Shown: positions 1 through 14,072, counted from the stretch's first letter. The stretch: 64,000 nt of DNA from Solea solea (GCF_958295425.1 NC_081150.1:3492001-3556000), one strand, 5' to 3'. Translations and numbers: made by a program. Notes: a model not told the origin generated them from the sequence alone.

Positions 1-103
1 GGGAGAAAAGGGAAAGTCGGAAGGAGAGAAGAATGAGAGGCTTTGAGGAGACTAAAGTTAGCGTTTGCTCATCAAAAGGGGAACAGCATTTCAGGAACTG
101 CTC

Positions 104-130
104 AAACACACACACACAGACACACACAGA
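104..130. repeat. imperfect (CA)n microsatellite
   Basis: CACACACACACAGACACACACAGA near the window start. Frames around it are simple-sequence artefacts. Confidence 0.85.
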
Positions 131-589
131 CATCCCCCCAGCCACTATACTCAACAAACACAATGTGCATGTGTGTCATCCTCTTTTTGAGAAAGGAGCA
201 TGGTATTTTCCAGCAGGTGTTTATACCAACGCGTGTTAATGTTCCCTGTCCAAAAAATGTTGAATTTTTAAGAAACTTCCTCTGATATGAAAACACACTG
301 TAGATAATATTGTTTGTGTACTTGCTCCATGTTTGAGCTTCACCTAAAAATGCCAATTCACTGACAATAATTATGGCAATATAATTATTCTTTAGCAGCA
401 AAACAGTGCAGTGTTTGTCTATTCGCTGCAACATGTCGTGATATAACTGCTTTCGGTGTGTTATTTCTTATTTGTGCAGTGCTTTTGTATCACAACAGAT
501 GAAGGGAAGGCAGAAGCATAGCAGCCGCGCTAGTAAAGGCAAATGAAAAGGTAAATAAGAAATGATCCCTGGTTCTCTGAAAGTGAACA

Positions 590-1005
590 GTTGGAATATG
601 GACTAAGAGTTGCTCTGAATCAACTGGGAGTGACGTCACTCCCGAGTTCGCCGCATTCCAGTTGAGAAGTGGGAAAAATAATCGTATCTCGAGCTAGCCA
701 TTATTAGCAATACCAGTCGATAACAACGCTCTACGCATGTTTTTTGTGCACACAAACAGCGTAGCAACATGTCTACGGTTAAAAATTAAACAGTACTATG
801 TGTACGATAAATATTTACTGTGGATCAAATAAAACAGAAGTGCTATTAACGCTAAAAGTAGCAGTGTTGTATGTTGTATGTATATCTTGGAATCTCACGT
901 GGAAGTTGGTGTGATTGCTCCAAGTTTGCAAGTTGGAAATCCAAGGTTATGGGGCGCCCCATCACCTTGGAAGTTCCGAGTTCCAACTATAAATGGAACA
1001 CCCCA
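590..1005. repeat. dispersed repeat, ATAAATGGAACAC family, copy 1
   Basis: It contains GGGAGTGACGTCACTCCC and ends in GTTCCAACTATAAATGGAACAC. Related blocks recur at 13.74-13.83 and 14.66-14.97 kb with the same TGACGTCACTCCCAGTTCC and AAATGGAACACAGCA segments. Probably a non-autonomous DNA transposon; boundaries are approximate. Confidence 0.5.
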
Positions 1006-1010
1006 TAAGT

Positions 1011-3660
1011 GGGAGGGGTAGCAACATCAGCAGGGTTTAGGCGACATCAGTTACATACTGGAGCTTTAAACTGTACAATAACTTTAAAATCTGGCCATAC
1101 TGCCATAAATTCTTTCTGGTTTTGGTGTCTAAAATACAAATGTAATGAATTATATGACAGATTTGACATCTGAATTAGTCAGCAGAATTAGTGTACAGAC
1201 AAAATGGAAATTTGGACAGATTTATCTATTTTAGCACTATTGGATGACACAATTCCATTATAACTAAGTCTGGGATTTTCATTATCAGTTAACCCTCTGA
1301 TTTCATTATTGTGGGCAAATACCTGTCATAATTTAAGACCCTGTTTATTCAAAATTAGGACATATACTATTTCATTAATGTTAAAGGAGGAAGGAATAAG
1401 TTTTAGTCTGAACCCCTGACAGAAAACCTCTTACAGGAAAACCACATCATGGAAGAAAACAGGATATACAAGAAATAATAAATTATAACAATAAACCTGA
1501 ACAAAGGGAACAGTCAAGGCATTTTTATGGCAGCACACAAAGGCCAGAGCGGTGCAGCACAGAGAGACTCTCTGGAGGAAAAACTGATAAAATTTGAAAG
1601 ATCACATCCATGTGTCAAATTTCTCCGGGGGCCACAGCGGTCTCGCAGGACGAGATGGCCTCATGGAAGAGGACGGGAAAGAAAATCATGATGACATTTT
1701 CTATGTGTGGTTGAAAAAGGCTGGAGGAGGGTGTGAGATCACATCCTGCCGTCATAAACCTCTGGGCAATCGTTGAGACGGAGGTGAGCATGTGCAGACG
1801 AGGGGGGAAGAGGGGGGAAGGATGAAGCGAAGGAAGGGGTTTCGGAGAAAGAAGAGATGAGGATAAGACTTTGATACGAGGGGAAAAGGCTGAAGCTGAA
1901 GTGTCACTGAAATGTCACTGCAGCTGGATCGCAGACAAGGTCAGTGAAGAAACTTCTCCTCCACTTCCAGGCCACTTCAAAACACTTTCTCCATCTAAAT
2001 CATCGTGTGCTCTCCGAGGACCTTCGCACGGCCGCCTTTATTGTGGACAGATGAGCTGAACGTACGGGTTCAACTTTCTTTGACAGGATGTTCACGACAC
2101 ACACTCATTTTTCCCCCTGCTTTGTGAGGGACTGTTTTCAATCACATGGCCAGATCTTATCCTCCACATTGGGTTTTTTGTTTTTGTTTTATATTCCTCC
2201 CAAAATATTAGATTGTGTAATTTGTGACTGACCGCATAATATGACAAAAAGCTGCCACAAAACACATTTGTAATAGTGACTGCCTGTTGTGTTACTTCTG
2301 GTTTCTCATTCAGCCCAGATGCAGCCACCGCCACAAAATGACTGAGAGACTTGTGTCACTGCAAGATTTCTCGAGATTTCATACTGTTAGACAAGTCTGG
2401 ACATCTGGTTTATTCAAGACTGTTCAAGATTGTTTCTACTAAAGACTGACTCTAACAAAATCAAGACATTCCCTTCTATACCATATTTCCCTGCTCAGAT
2501 TAAACATGACAAAACTTAATCCCAGGGACTGTCTGATTTCAACAACAAGCCGTCGGTTTTCAAGTTCAACCGCATTTTATTCAAAACAAATCCTGTCAGG
2601 AATCTGATATGAATCCAAAAAACGTTCCAGAAATAAAAACCATACATTTTAAACTGTAGTGCATAACTTTTGAATATAAACAAATGTCTGTAACATGAAA
2701 ACTACTGTGAATTGAGACAATGCTGTATAAGGCAATTGGCGTTGAACACACGGAAGTGATACTTCAGACAAAAACAACAGCAAAATTGAGCTAGTAAAGC
2801 AAGAAGGTGGCTCCAAACAGGTTGGAGTTTGACTGTAAAATCCAAAGGAACGCCCTTGAAAAGCTTCAGAAGTGAAGTCTACTGCATTCAGCAGTTTAAT
2901 GGGATTAAAGCTGGGCAATTCATTGATTTGAGGAATCAATTCAAAGTAATGGTTTGGGACGACTGGATTTTTAAGGAACTCGATTTCTCTCCCATAGTTC
3001 TATAGCAATGCTGCCTGTACCCAATGGTACTTCCTCAGAGTTTAACGAGATGGCAGCAAACAGTGAAGAAACAGAAAAAATTCCCAAAAAAAAGCCTCAA
3101 CAAAAGCAACCCCAGATTGACCTGAAGCCGCAGACTCGTGACCGAAGATGTGGGCAACACCTACGCCTAAAACCAAATGCGCTATCTTACTTGTGGAGGA
3201 AGAAAAGTTGGGTCCCCCCAGACGTTTAACAATATAAGTCCTTAAGACTTTCACTGCTTCTCCTCCCAGTTCTGTGAACTCCTCACTGGGTAACGTGGAT
3301 GGGAACACTCCAACAGCTGGGCAGATGAACGTTGTACTAATGTGATAGACTTGTTTTTTATTTAACAATATCACTAACTCAACTATCTACCAATATCAGA
3401 CCCTTTTGAATTTTGAACTATGAAGCTGTTAACAAAACATCTGTGCAAGCCATTTCAAGACATTGACACAAACAAAAACAATTATTCTTCTCCCATAAAG
3501 AAGAAATGAACAGCCCAAAACATGACTCAGCTAAAATGCTAATGCTGACTCTAATTTACATTTTTTATAGCCATAGTGTGCAAAGTGAAGCATGCGGTAT
3601 GTAGGATTTTGGATTCTATCGGACTTTACAATTTAATCGGTCCCATATCCAATCCAGTGA
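1011..3660. other. no gene seen
   Basis: AT-rich intergenic sequence. Short open frames on both strands lack splice sites or recognisable domains. Confidence 0.6.
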
Positions 3661-4060
3661 TCAAAATCAGAATCAGAATCAGAATACTTTGTTGATCCCC
3701 GAGGGGAAGTTCTTGTGTTACAGCTGCACCTATTCAAAGAGCAAAGAAGTATATAAGAATAATAAAAAAAAAAAAAACAAAACCAAACAAGAGTAAACAT
3801 AAAGATAAGTAAACATATGCACTCTTGTGTAAAATGTCAATATATACATGTTGGGGAGATGTACACTATACACAGTGTTGAATGGATAATCCAGCGATGG
3901 TTGTAATTTGAGTTATTGCACATAAATAGGTTATTGCACAGATAACTTAAAGAACTGCACAGATGTCAACATATATGTCAAACATTAAGGGAGGGAGGAG
4001 TTGTGGAGTCCGATGACCACAGGTAGGAAAGACTTCCTGTAGCGCTCTGTGGTAGATTTT
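3661..4060 (+). repeat. teleost dispersed repeat (CAGAATCAGAATC ... GACTTCCTGTAGCGCTCTG)
   Basis: It starts with tandem AATCAG units and TTTGTTGATCCCCGAGGGGA. It ends with GATGACCACAGGTAGGAA and GACTTCCTGTAGCGCTCTGT. I recognise both blocks as a very common fish interspersed repeat. The copy looks truncated on the right. Confidence 0.7.
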
Positions 4061-6419
4061 GTAAAAGGTTGTAGGATCGCTGTGTATCCCACACGACATT
4101 TCCGTGTCGTCATGTGATCTGGACCAACAAAGCTGCGATAGTCTTACTGTACTGTAGCTGAAATGCATAATGACGTAACCTCTATGGATGACGGGCAAAA
4201 AAAAAGTTTGGCACGCTGCATCCTAACACTACGATTTGTTGTGCTACACAGACGATGCTTTAGGTTTTATGGCCTTGTCCCTCTCTCCGGGAACTGGGCA
4301 GAACACTCTGCTGTGAGAACATAGCCCTTGGCACATCACCACCGCACTGCCTGAAACAAAGACACCGGTGCCAAGGCAAATGGAGTGACTTCATCGTGTG
4401 TCATCTCACTGAAGGACAAGTGGGCTCTTGGAGGGCCCTCAGAGGGTTCATGGGGTGCAGAACTGGGCTGGAGCGAACTGAATTAGATTTACCAAAGGGG
4501 CTTTCTGGCTCCAGAACGCCTGTCTGCGTGTGTATAAGAGACAAAGAGATGTTTTTTTTATTATTCCGTGCACATTGTTGTGCTACATTTTGACCCTTTC
4601 ACCTATTGTTCCTGCGTGTTGTTGTAATACCATTCATTCACACAGTTTGCTGAACTGACTTAACTGAACATGATACAGGACAAAAATACAACAGATGATA
4701 GGACGTACGGTAGAAAACAAGTAAGTGGGGACCACAGAGTGTATGGAGTCCATGTTATGTGGAGTATGTAAGCATGTGTGTGTGTGTGAGAGGGTTGTCT
4801 CCAGCTCTGGAGGCGGTTAGAGCTGAACTCAGGGCATGTGGAGCCCTTGTTGCTCCCTGTGGAGAGGTATACGCCAGTGAGAAGGGAACCAGGGCCTCTG
4901 CAGCTGCTGCACACACACACACACACACAACATTTACATCTCTCTCACTGCCTCATCTCTATATCTCTGCATCTGTCACACACACACGTTCTGCCTTGTC
5001 TCCTCTGTTCGTTTTCTACAGTCTGAGATAAGCGAAGGTAAAACAAAACAGGGGTTGTGTTGTGTGGCACGATGAATTAACTCTCAGAAACAAGAAAACA
5101 GAACACGCTGCCACACTGTGATATACTGCGAACAAAAACAACATGAAAGAACAAAGTGAAGTGAACTGGAAGGTAAGTGACCAGAGTGATTGATATAAAG
5201 AGAGTGGCACTCAGGTGCAAAGGCAGGTTTAAACCGGAGCTCTTCACAGAATCCACACACACACACAAAATAAATGGAGAAGATGAGCTCTAAAACTTCG
5301 ACTGTAATCTTTGATTTCTATGAAAGCAACTTGCACGGGACTATATGTGGTGTAAATTAGTAACAGATCTTAGTTAGACTTTAACCGAACAATGTCACCT
5401 TGTCGTAAAATGTTTTGTAGCGGTCGTTTCACTTATTATTCTCCCTTTCCTTCATTAAGGAAACCAGAGTTCCTATTTGAAAAAAAAAAACACCATTAAG
5501 TGACTGATTAAGTGATAACAAACTACAGTTACAAATATTGTGTAATTATTCTCTAACAGCTTCCCATTCCCTTTTATTATTTGCCATCAAACATCAGTTT
5601 AAGACTACGCCTTGTATTGTTTTCTTCTGTCTTTTCTTTTTTACAATTGTCAAGGGGAAAGAATTTTACACTCTAAAGGCCCAATAACTAGTCGTCAAGG
5701 TTGAGCACACATGACAGGTCAAAACAAAATGTGATCATGACAGCTAATGCCAGTAAGTTATAATGCCTATTCCAGTTAGCCACCAATGTGATATCATGTA
5801 TACATCAAGTTACTTGTTACAAGCAGCCCTGGTCTTATTTCTCTCCTCATCTGAAGCCTTTTTTAGCCAAAGAAGAGTTTTCTTTAAAAGTAAATCCAGG
5901 TTTCTGCCACTTCACACCATGTAACATATTGTGTTTACTGTTGCATTCAAGTGGAATTTGTGAATTTGGAGTCATGACATACAAATGTACAGGACATACT
6001 GAACTCTTGAGTTTGGAATTTCCATTAAACTTTGTCTCCTTTACACCTGGCATTAAAATGTGTTTTCTGTGACTGGATTTCAATCAAAACTGTCTCCTCT
6101 GCGGTTTTCCACTTGTCGAAAACGACTTCTTCCCCTGCTTCAAAAAGCAAAGATTGAGTCCATACAATTGCGCAACTTCATGTGACGACGGTAAGGCGGG
6201 GATGATTGGATAAGAATCAGATCTTGATGTGGACACCCGAGATACATGTTAATACCAGGCATAAATCATGTGGTGAAGTGCTATCTGATTGTTATCTGAT
6301 CACAGAAAACGCCATGTGTAAAGGGGGCCTGTAGGTCATGAATATAAATGGAGGAGCATTCAAAAGTACGTGTATTATTAGACACAGTAAGTAAACATTT
6401 GAATATAGTATGTTGGTGT
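4061..6419. other. no gene seen; CA/TG microsatellites
   Basis: Intergenic, with a (CA)n tract at 4909-4929 and smaller CA runs at 4977-4987 and 5254-5268. Frames here are made of microsatellite sequence. Confidence 0.6.
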
Positions 6420-6560
6420 AATGTGTAAGTAAGTGAATGGTTGTTCTCTCTGTATGTTGCCTGTACAGTGTGTACTCCACCCTTTTGCCCTGTGTCAGTT
6501 GGGATTGGTTCCAGCAACCTTCGTGTGGAGAATGAAGCAGTAGACAGTGAATAAGCATAT
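6420..6560 (+). repeat. degenerate teleost SINE/LINE 3' tail
   Basis: The sequence GCCTGTACAGTGTGTACTCC, then CCCTTTTGCCCTGTGTCAG, TGGGATTGGTTCCAGCA and AATGAAGCAGTAGACAGTGAAT is a decayed form of the widespread fish retroposon tail (CCAGGGTGTACCCCGCC, GCTGGGATAGGCTCCAGC, GGATAAGCGG). Confidence 0.65.
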
Positions 6561-9354
6561 TTACAAAGTCTAGCATTTTCAATGGGTCCACAAATGCAAC
6601 TTGAGGACCAGCTACTAAAAGTCTCACTAACAAAACAGAGAAGGAGTGTGATGTCACTCTCAGTTCATATTTGTTTGTAAGACTTTTTTGTTTTTTTGAC
6701 TAAAAGTTGCATATTGAGCCTTTAATTATTAAAGGCATCTCATACGAGGAAAATACTTTCGCAGTCAGGTCAGAGCCGCGATCGTCTTACTGCTCTGCAG
6801 GGACAATGAGTTGCTCAAGGACACTGAAGCCGAGCAGATGCCGCTGTGGGGACAGCTGCCAACAGCCAGCCTGCCCTTCTGTTGGAGGAGCAGCTGAAGG
6901 ATGCGAGCAGAGTTCATGGCTCCATTTCATGACACGTTAAGCACAACAAGAATGGTAAAAATAATCAGGCTGGAATCCAGTCTCATTACTTTAATACACT
7001 GCAGGGACTGAATACTGATGAAAAGGGACATGAGGAATTGAGTGGAAAACAAGATCTGTTGAATTCTTCTTCTTTTTTTCCCCCATTGTAACCTTTTATC
7101 TTCTCTACTCTGCATAAAAACTCAGCTATGGTGAATGTGTTTGTATGCATTTTTGTGTAGGAGTTCGAGTGTGTGTGTGTATGACTAACCGTGTGTGTCG
7201 GTTCAGGTGTTGAATGTCTGAGTGAGTACCAGCAGAGCGTAATGGAGACATGGTGGAAAAGCAGCAGCTTTGACAACAGTGGGCTCCATGATAAATGTCT
7301 CCTTTGACAAATGGACCCTAGAAATAATCCTACATGTGCACTACTACTTTCATACACGCACACGCACACACATGCGCACTCACACACACACACAGTTGGC
7401 TCTACGACAGTGGACAGAGTGCAGCGCGGCATATGTGTGCAGAGAGAGAATAGAATAGGGTGGAATCCAGGTCCAGCCCTCAGGATGTGTTTTTGCTATC
7501 TATTGTTTTACTGTCATTTCCTGTTAGAATATACTTTGGGCCATCTTAAGTTGGTAATGAACACCCTCAACTCAGGGTGGGTCGGTCTCAAGGGAGCCAA
7601 AATGTCCCTTTTTGGAGGATATTTTGTAATATAGATGCATAAAGAAATGCAGGTAATGTGATTTTTTGACAGGAAGTATCCTGAAACAAAGGAGAAAGTA
7701 ACAAAATAAGATTTTGGCAATTGCTGTCCAAAAAAAATCTAAACCAAAGCACACACAAAAACCCTCTCAGTTATTTATCTTCAAAAATGATAACTTTGTA
7801 CAATGTCATGTAAATGCAAATGCATCATTCTTCACTAAACTTCAAATAAGAAAACACAGTTAAAGAAAGTTAGGTTTTCTTTAAACAGAAATAGGTGGAG
7901 CCTTATTTCCTAACATTTTACTAACATTACAAAAACATGACTTACGCTACGAAAAAGGTTACAAAATGTGGTAAAGTCACACAAACGTGTTGCTAATGTT
8001 ACCAAAACATCCACATACATATATTTAGTGAATAGTTTTCAGTACAAGAATTGATATGAAGTTACAAATCATTAATTAAAAGGATAGAAAAGAAACAATA
8101 ACAAAGATGTGGCGATGGTGGGTCTTTCCTCTTTTCTACACCGGATGACACATCAAAGATGCCAACCTTTAAGAATAAACAAACTGTACTGAAACAATAA
8201 TGGCGCCCCCTTTCTCCTCCTGACAGCTTGTCCACTTCACACAACATCTGACTCCTCTGTGGGCACCGAGCCTCGACAACCAAAAACAAATTTGACATCA
8301 AACAGAAAAGCGATACAGTAAAACAAGGGAAGAAAAAGGGCCTACAGGTGTCTGTGTGTGTACAGGTGTGTGTGTGTTAGTGTGTGTGTGTGATGGAGCA
8401 CGCAGGGGAAAGGCTGGATGAAAATGTGCGGGCATGTGCAGGTGTGTGTGCATTTCCCTCAGCCCGTCCATGCAGACATAATGAACACATGAGGGCATGT
8501 TTGTCTCCACCAGGCATGTAGATGCATATAGTACTCATGGGAGCGAGGGGCTGTTTTTCCCTCACGTGAGAAAACAAGTTGTTATTATTATTATGGCTCA
8601 AATGGTGGGTAGAGCTTCTTGGCACCAGAACGCGGAGTAACAGAGAGGAACAGTAATGCTCAAAAAATGATAATAAGTGGAAAGTTGTCTAGTTCCCTTT
8701 AGCCGACGCTGACTTTATTAGCTGTCCATAAATGTCCATAAATATTTATAAACAGTGTAAAATTACTATAAAAGCAGACAAGGGGGAAAATAACTACACA
8801 CCCTTAAATTGACGGAGGCCCAGTCTGGGGTCTGGCATTACTTTCAGAGTCATTAAAAGGGAGGGGGAAATTATTAGTGACAAGCTTATGGAATTACATC
8901 ATGCTTTAGGTCAATGGGCCCCCCCCCCCCCCCCAAAAGACATAATAGTAGGACCAGAGGTTTCACCAATGATATCAGGAGCTTTGGGACTGGTGTTCAC
9001 CCAAGCTCTGATATACAGTAAATACAGTTCAACTGACATTAGAATTAGCGCTTTCACGGAAAAGTGAGCGTAGTTACTAATCGGGAGATATACGAGATAC
9101 AAAGTAAGCAATTGTGACATCAGTGAAATGTGGATTTGACGCCATGACACAGGGTCCACAATGTTTCGTCTCAATTAAGGCAGAAGAATGACTTGAAAAC
9201 AAATGAGCCCACAGAAATCCAGCGTTGCTGGTCTGTTGCAGTTTGTTTTACTTCAGCAACTACGCGCAAATGGTTTTCAGTCACAAAATAACACTTTTGC
9301 CCTTAGTGTTTGAGGGAGCAGTGGATCATCAACGCCTGAGTCCATGCAGCCTTA
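6561..9354. other. no gene seen; TG/CA-rich stretches
   Basis: Intergenic. TG-rich stretches at about 7160-7200 and 8350-8450, CA at 7376-7393 and a 16-C run at 8919-8934. No splice-flanked frame recognised. Confidence 0.55.
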
Positions 9355-9560
9355 AACCCTATTTGGACGGGATTAGTTTGACATGGATGGGTGGAGTAAA
9401 GAAAGTATTACCAGAGCTTCTCAGTCATTTTAGTCCCGTCCGAATGTGCCATGTCAGTAATCATCAGTGCATGATGTCAGTAAAGATTACAGTGACTCTT
9501 ACCTTGGGTAAAAAGGTAAAAAAATTACCCCAGCTAATACTTATCCCATGTGAATAGACC
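9355..9560. repeat. repeat with GGACGGGATTAG inverted arms
   Basis: TTGGACGGGATTAG (9363-) and TTTTAGTCCCGTCCGAA (9428-9444) are inverted copies. Further on, CTTGGGTAAAAAGG and TTACCCCAGCTAATA continue the element. Probably a small non-autonomous DNA transposon. Confidence 0.45.
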
Positions 9561-9651
9561 AGCAGTAAATATTCCATCATATCGTGCATACAAGCAGAAT
9601 TCCAAGCATGATGCCACTTGAAGAAGCATTCAGTTTCGCACTAGGCGGTTG

Positions 9652-9684
9652 GTATGCCAAAAACCTCAGGTGTTTTTGGCATAC
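9652..9684. repeat. perfect 13-bp inverted repeat
   Basis: GTATGCCAAAAAC, a 7-base loop, then GTTTTTGGCATAC. The arms match 13 of 13 and could form a hairpin on either strand. Confidence 0.9.
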
Positions 9685-9689
9685 GACAA

Positions 9690-11958
9690 CCATTTGGAAA
9701 CAAAATAAGGTTAAAAGCACTTGTCAGAGGCAGGGGACTTCTGATTGCTTTAGGTAGGTGCCGATAATTACGTAAGCACCTCACTATGTAGTAAGGCGAG
9801 GCTAATGGATGGGATGTGGCTAATAGAATGCCAATAAACTCAAGCAGGCTAGTCAGTTAATATTGAATTGACCGTACCTCTGTTGAACGGGTAACTCCAG
9901 CGTTATGGATGTGACAGAATGTGACCGAGCAACGTCATACACACATGACGACAGGAGGTAGCAGAGGTGGGTAAATCGATTGACCCCTCCCACTTATGGT
10001 GGGAGGGATGTTCCTTTCCGGAAGTTACCGTACTGTAACAAACCAAACTGTACCATGACGGAAACACAAGAAACCCGAAAACGTAGCGCTGAACCAACCG
10101 AAAGCCTACTGCTGCAATTCAATTTATGAAATTATCAGCTCAATGGAAAAGTTTAAAAGTGTAGCTTTAAAAGCGTTAATTGCTGCTGCCAGCACATTTC
10201 GCAAATTTCCCTGGAATGATCTGAATTTTAATTCTTATATTGTTTTCCCCTATTGTTACAACCAGAATTAAATGAGGGCAGAAGGAGTGGACGTATCCTC
10301 TCCAGACCTCCTGACAAAGTCATTTAGAATAAAGCTTACAGTGCACCATTGCCTGTAGTGCGTTACCAAAATCATGTTTGTGCTTTCCACATGTGGGCTG
10401 TAGATGCATATTTCCGGTGGAGCTGTGCGATGCATTATTTCCACATTAAGTACGCAGACAAACTGTGACATCCAGATGAATCAATTCCAGCAGCTCTGGA
10501 ATGAAATTGTGAACCTGATCTCTGAATGCACAAACATCTGCCAAGACTGTTGATGTTTTCCACATTGTACAGCTGCAGTTTCTGTGCTAATTGCAAACTA
10601 TCTTCTACATACATAGGTACCTTTGACTGGGGTTTTTTTTTTAAGCGAATGGGGTTGTAATGACTTGTCTCGCATTCTCACCTGATTTATCATGTCTGTA
10701 CCTCCACAGACTCAGTCCAGAAAGATAAAAGAAAGCACCTGGTACACAGGAGGTTCACATCTCCCGACATGATGTAATGCATCCTATCTCTCCATGGTAT
10801 CAATGCAACTCTGTCGTCGTATGCACGAGTACGACAGTTTAAAGAAATCTAACCACATGTACGTGCCAAAAAAAACAATAAAACCAGAGTTTTATTGGTC
10901 ACGTGTCTCAAAATCATGCAGTTTCCTGGAAGTCACCAGCCTCAAAGCCTCTCCTCCCTCTGCCATTTCACATACTGTATCGCACTCGGATGCACGGATG
11001 GAGCCAATTAGCCGCTTACGTCCTTACATTTGATTTCTGATTTGATTGTGTGTTATATCTATCCAAAATCAGTGCGCTTGTTTCCCTCACAGATGAGATC
11101 TGAGAGATAGCAGCCCAAATAAGTGGAAAGTGCACTTTTTGGACGATTCTGCTGTGTTAAAGAATGAAGAATGATATAGGTATACGATGTGGCCGATGCC
11201 AATTTTTAGAAATCAGGGGAACCAATGAGTGATAACTGATGGAGATTTTTTGGAGCAATATATTTAGTCAATGTATTTTCCTCCATTTATAACTAAAATA
11301 TAAAATCCAACTATTTAATGATATTTAAACCTCAGTAATGAGTTATTGAACAACACTCCAAATTGGGGGGGTGGCTGTACCTCTAATCAGAGTATACCTT
11401 TAAATGTTCTTCATTTCAATCATTTCAAAGTTCGCTCTTTGTCCCTGAAGTAACATTGGGAAGTAAAACCATGTGATCTTTAAGCCACAAGTTTTTACAT
11501 GGGAATGTTGAAGGGCCCAATTATCCCTCATGGTGTACATGTGCGCGAGCACCTGCTTGCATTATACTCATGTTAGTCATTTAAGCAGGTGTTTCCTTTT
11601 CTAAATATTACACGACATTGTGTGATGAATATATTCGAGGAATGTCTCTTTTATCTCATTTCAGCTGCAAGTACAAAGTTGCCGCTGCCGAAAGACAAGT
11701 ACAGGAATGAGAGTCGTTTTTTTATATTTCTCATCTTATTGTGAACAAAGACAAGTTTTCATCCCAATTATTACACTAAAGTAAATGTTATTATGTTAGG
11801 TTGTTGCCGTGACAAATTCAGAACTTGTTTTTTTGCAGATTTCCCTGGCAATTTAGAAAAGCAAGGGCAAAAACACAGCCATTTACTGCCATTTGCTATA
11901 CAACAATAAAGGTTCTGTCTATTTTCCAGCCTACCTAACTATTTGGGGTTCTGACACT
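9690..11958. other. no gene seen; repeat remnant
   Basis: Intergenic. 10010-10075 carries AAACTGTACCATGACGGAAACACA, the end of the TGTGTTTCCA repeat family described at 16.9 and 37.3 kb. Confidence 0.5.
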
Positions 11959-11959
11959 A

Positions 11960-12235
11960 ATGGTAAATGGTCTGTATTTATATAGCACTTTTCTAATCTT
12001 GACGACCATTCACACCCATTCACTCACACATTCATACAGTGCAGCTATGTTGTATGTTTCATTTTATATCACACACCTTTAATACCCATTCACACGCGAA
12101 CAGCTGTCACGAGCAATGTCAGATTAAGTGTCTTCAAACACATCGACATGTAGACCAGCGGAGCTGGGAATGAAACCCACAACCTTCAAGTTGAAAGGAG
12201 ACTTGCTCTACTACTGAATGCAGCTACAGCTCGGA
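11960..12235 (+). repeat. TGGTAAATGGTCTGTATTTATATAG teleost repeat
   Basis: It opens TGGTAAATGGTCTGTATTT, then ATATAGCACTTTTCTAATC, and has CATTCACACCCATTCAC in the middle and GAATGAAACCCACAACCTTC near the end. This is a common fish interspersed repeat I recognise, moderately diverged. Confidence 0.7.
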
Positions 12236-13518
12236 TATGTCAGTCATATTAATACAAATACACAAACTTCTCTACATGTGGCAAATTGATGGATATTGTT
12301 TTACTACTTTTATTTACGTGAGGAAAAGACTGATATGATAAAAAAATGGCAGTAGAAACCCCCTTCAACCTAGTTTGTTTAGTTAACCACTTTTGAATTA
12401 AAAAAGAAAACATTCAATACTTTCCATTTCAAGTTTCCCCTGTTCAAACCTTCTCAAAGGTGCGTACTGTTAAACCATACGAGATGCCATACCTTTGTGG
12501 CAGCATTGATTGTGTCACTTGACACCGTCTTCAAAACTGGAAATCCTTTACCACTAAAAGCAGGAGATGCAAATTCACGTAAATCATGAGGATTCCTCCT
12601 CTCAGGAATAACAATATATATTCTGCAGGCCATGAAACCTGAGAGCCACCCATCAAAACTGTTGTGATGACATTTGGTGGGAAAAAATAATTAAATGTCA
12701 CCCACATGAAAAAGGTAATTATTGTTATTATTATTTATTGAACGATATGGAAACCACAAATAAACTACATTTTATAAAAACCTAATTGTTGTCGCGATGT
12801 TTCCGTCTGGAACAAAATGTTGGACCAAGGCACACTGCTGTATCTGAAGCCATCCCAGTCCTGCGGCTACAAAGATAACATTTTCAAATACCAAACATTG
12901 CACTTCTAAATCCTAACACTGTTTTTATAATTCAGGTTTAAGCTGACATTGATTTGAGACTACATTTGCATAATCTCCCGAGTAAACAAGCTTGATTGAA
13001 TTTCTTACACACTCACCCAAGTCTTCGATTCAGCCTTCAGTATCAGAACAGGTCTAGCATTGTAACATAACCAGTAACTTTACTACTTGAAAATGAATCA
13101 GAGGCCCCCAGTTTAATCTTCCAGCAGCTCATCCTCCGGCCCCGACAGACACAAGTGTTGACTACAGGCCTCTCCTGAGCTCTGGTCAAAGTCTTTCTCT
13201 CCTCCAAGCAGGCCATTGTTGTGAGGGCTGATAAATATTTACTCTTCCCAGCTTGGCAGGGAAATGAGTGGGAGGGGAGAGGGACCCATTGTGACAGAGG
13301 GATCAGAGATGCTGACAAGCCAGCAGGGTCCTTCCTTCCCCACTGGCACCTAAAATCCCAATACACTGTTAGGTCTGTTACTGGGACAGATCCACTGCCA
13401 GTCACGGTTAGAGCTGGGATGTTTCTGTGAGTGGGTTTGTAATGGAGATGGACAAACAGTACATTTCAACATATGTTATTTGACTGCTACTGTCCTTGTC
13501 CCGGTAAACAAGCACGAG
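12236..13518. other. no gene seen
   Basis: Intergenic, AT-rich. The patch at 13040-13430 is open on both strands but lacks splice sites I trust. Confidence 0.5.
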
Positions 13519-13519
13519 T

Positions 13520-13538
13520 GGGGGGGGGGGGGGGGGGG
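13520..13538. repeat. (G)19 run
   Basis: Nineteen consecutive G residues. Confidence 0.95.
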
Positions 13539-13559
13539 ATTGATTTATTGTATACAGTG

Positions 13560-13840
13560 TTTCCGCCCCTGCTCCGCTTTCAGCTTGTTGGTATGAGGCA
13601 GTTTCCAGATTAGCATGCAGCTAGTTGTTAGCATGCCCGAGCACAATTCGTCTTCTGGTGCGTTACATTTGTAGTCAGATTGGATTGTCCGCGAAATACC
13701 ATGTGAAGCTTTGTTATTTACGGTTCACAGACATGTTTTTTCCAACTTCTCAACTGGAAGGTGGGGAATTCAGGGGTGAAATCACACCCAGTTCCGACTT
13801 CTGAGCTCTGATGTAAATGGAACACAGCATTCCTAGCATC
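13560..13840. repeat. ATAAATGGAACAC repeat family, copy 2
   Basis: It ends ACCCAGTTCCGACTTCTGAG then GTAAATGGAACACAGCA, like the copies near 0.6 and 14.9 kb. The left edge is uncertain. Confidence 0.4.
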
Positions 13841-13880
13841 CACTAACTTAAAAAACTTAAAAAAATTTATCTGCAAAAAT

Positions 13881-13883
13881 ATG

Positions 13884-13975
<92 letters not shown>

Positions 13976-13978
13976 CAC

Positions 13979-14013
<35 letters not shown>

Positions 14014-14072
14014 CACATATATATATACATATATACACATATACACATATATATATATATATATACACATAT
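13881..14072. repeat. long (TA)n microsatellite
   Basis: About 190 bp of TA with scattered TATACACATATA and TATGTATA interruptions. It is self-complementary. The Tyr-Ile frames across it are artefacts. Confidence 0.95.
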
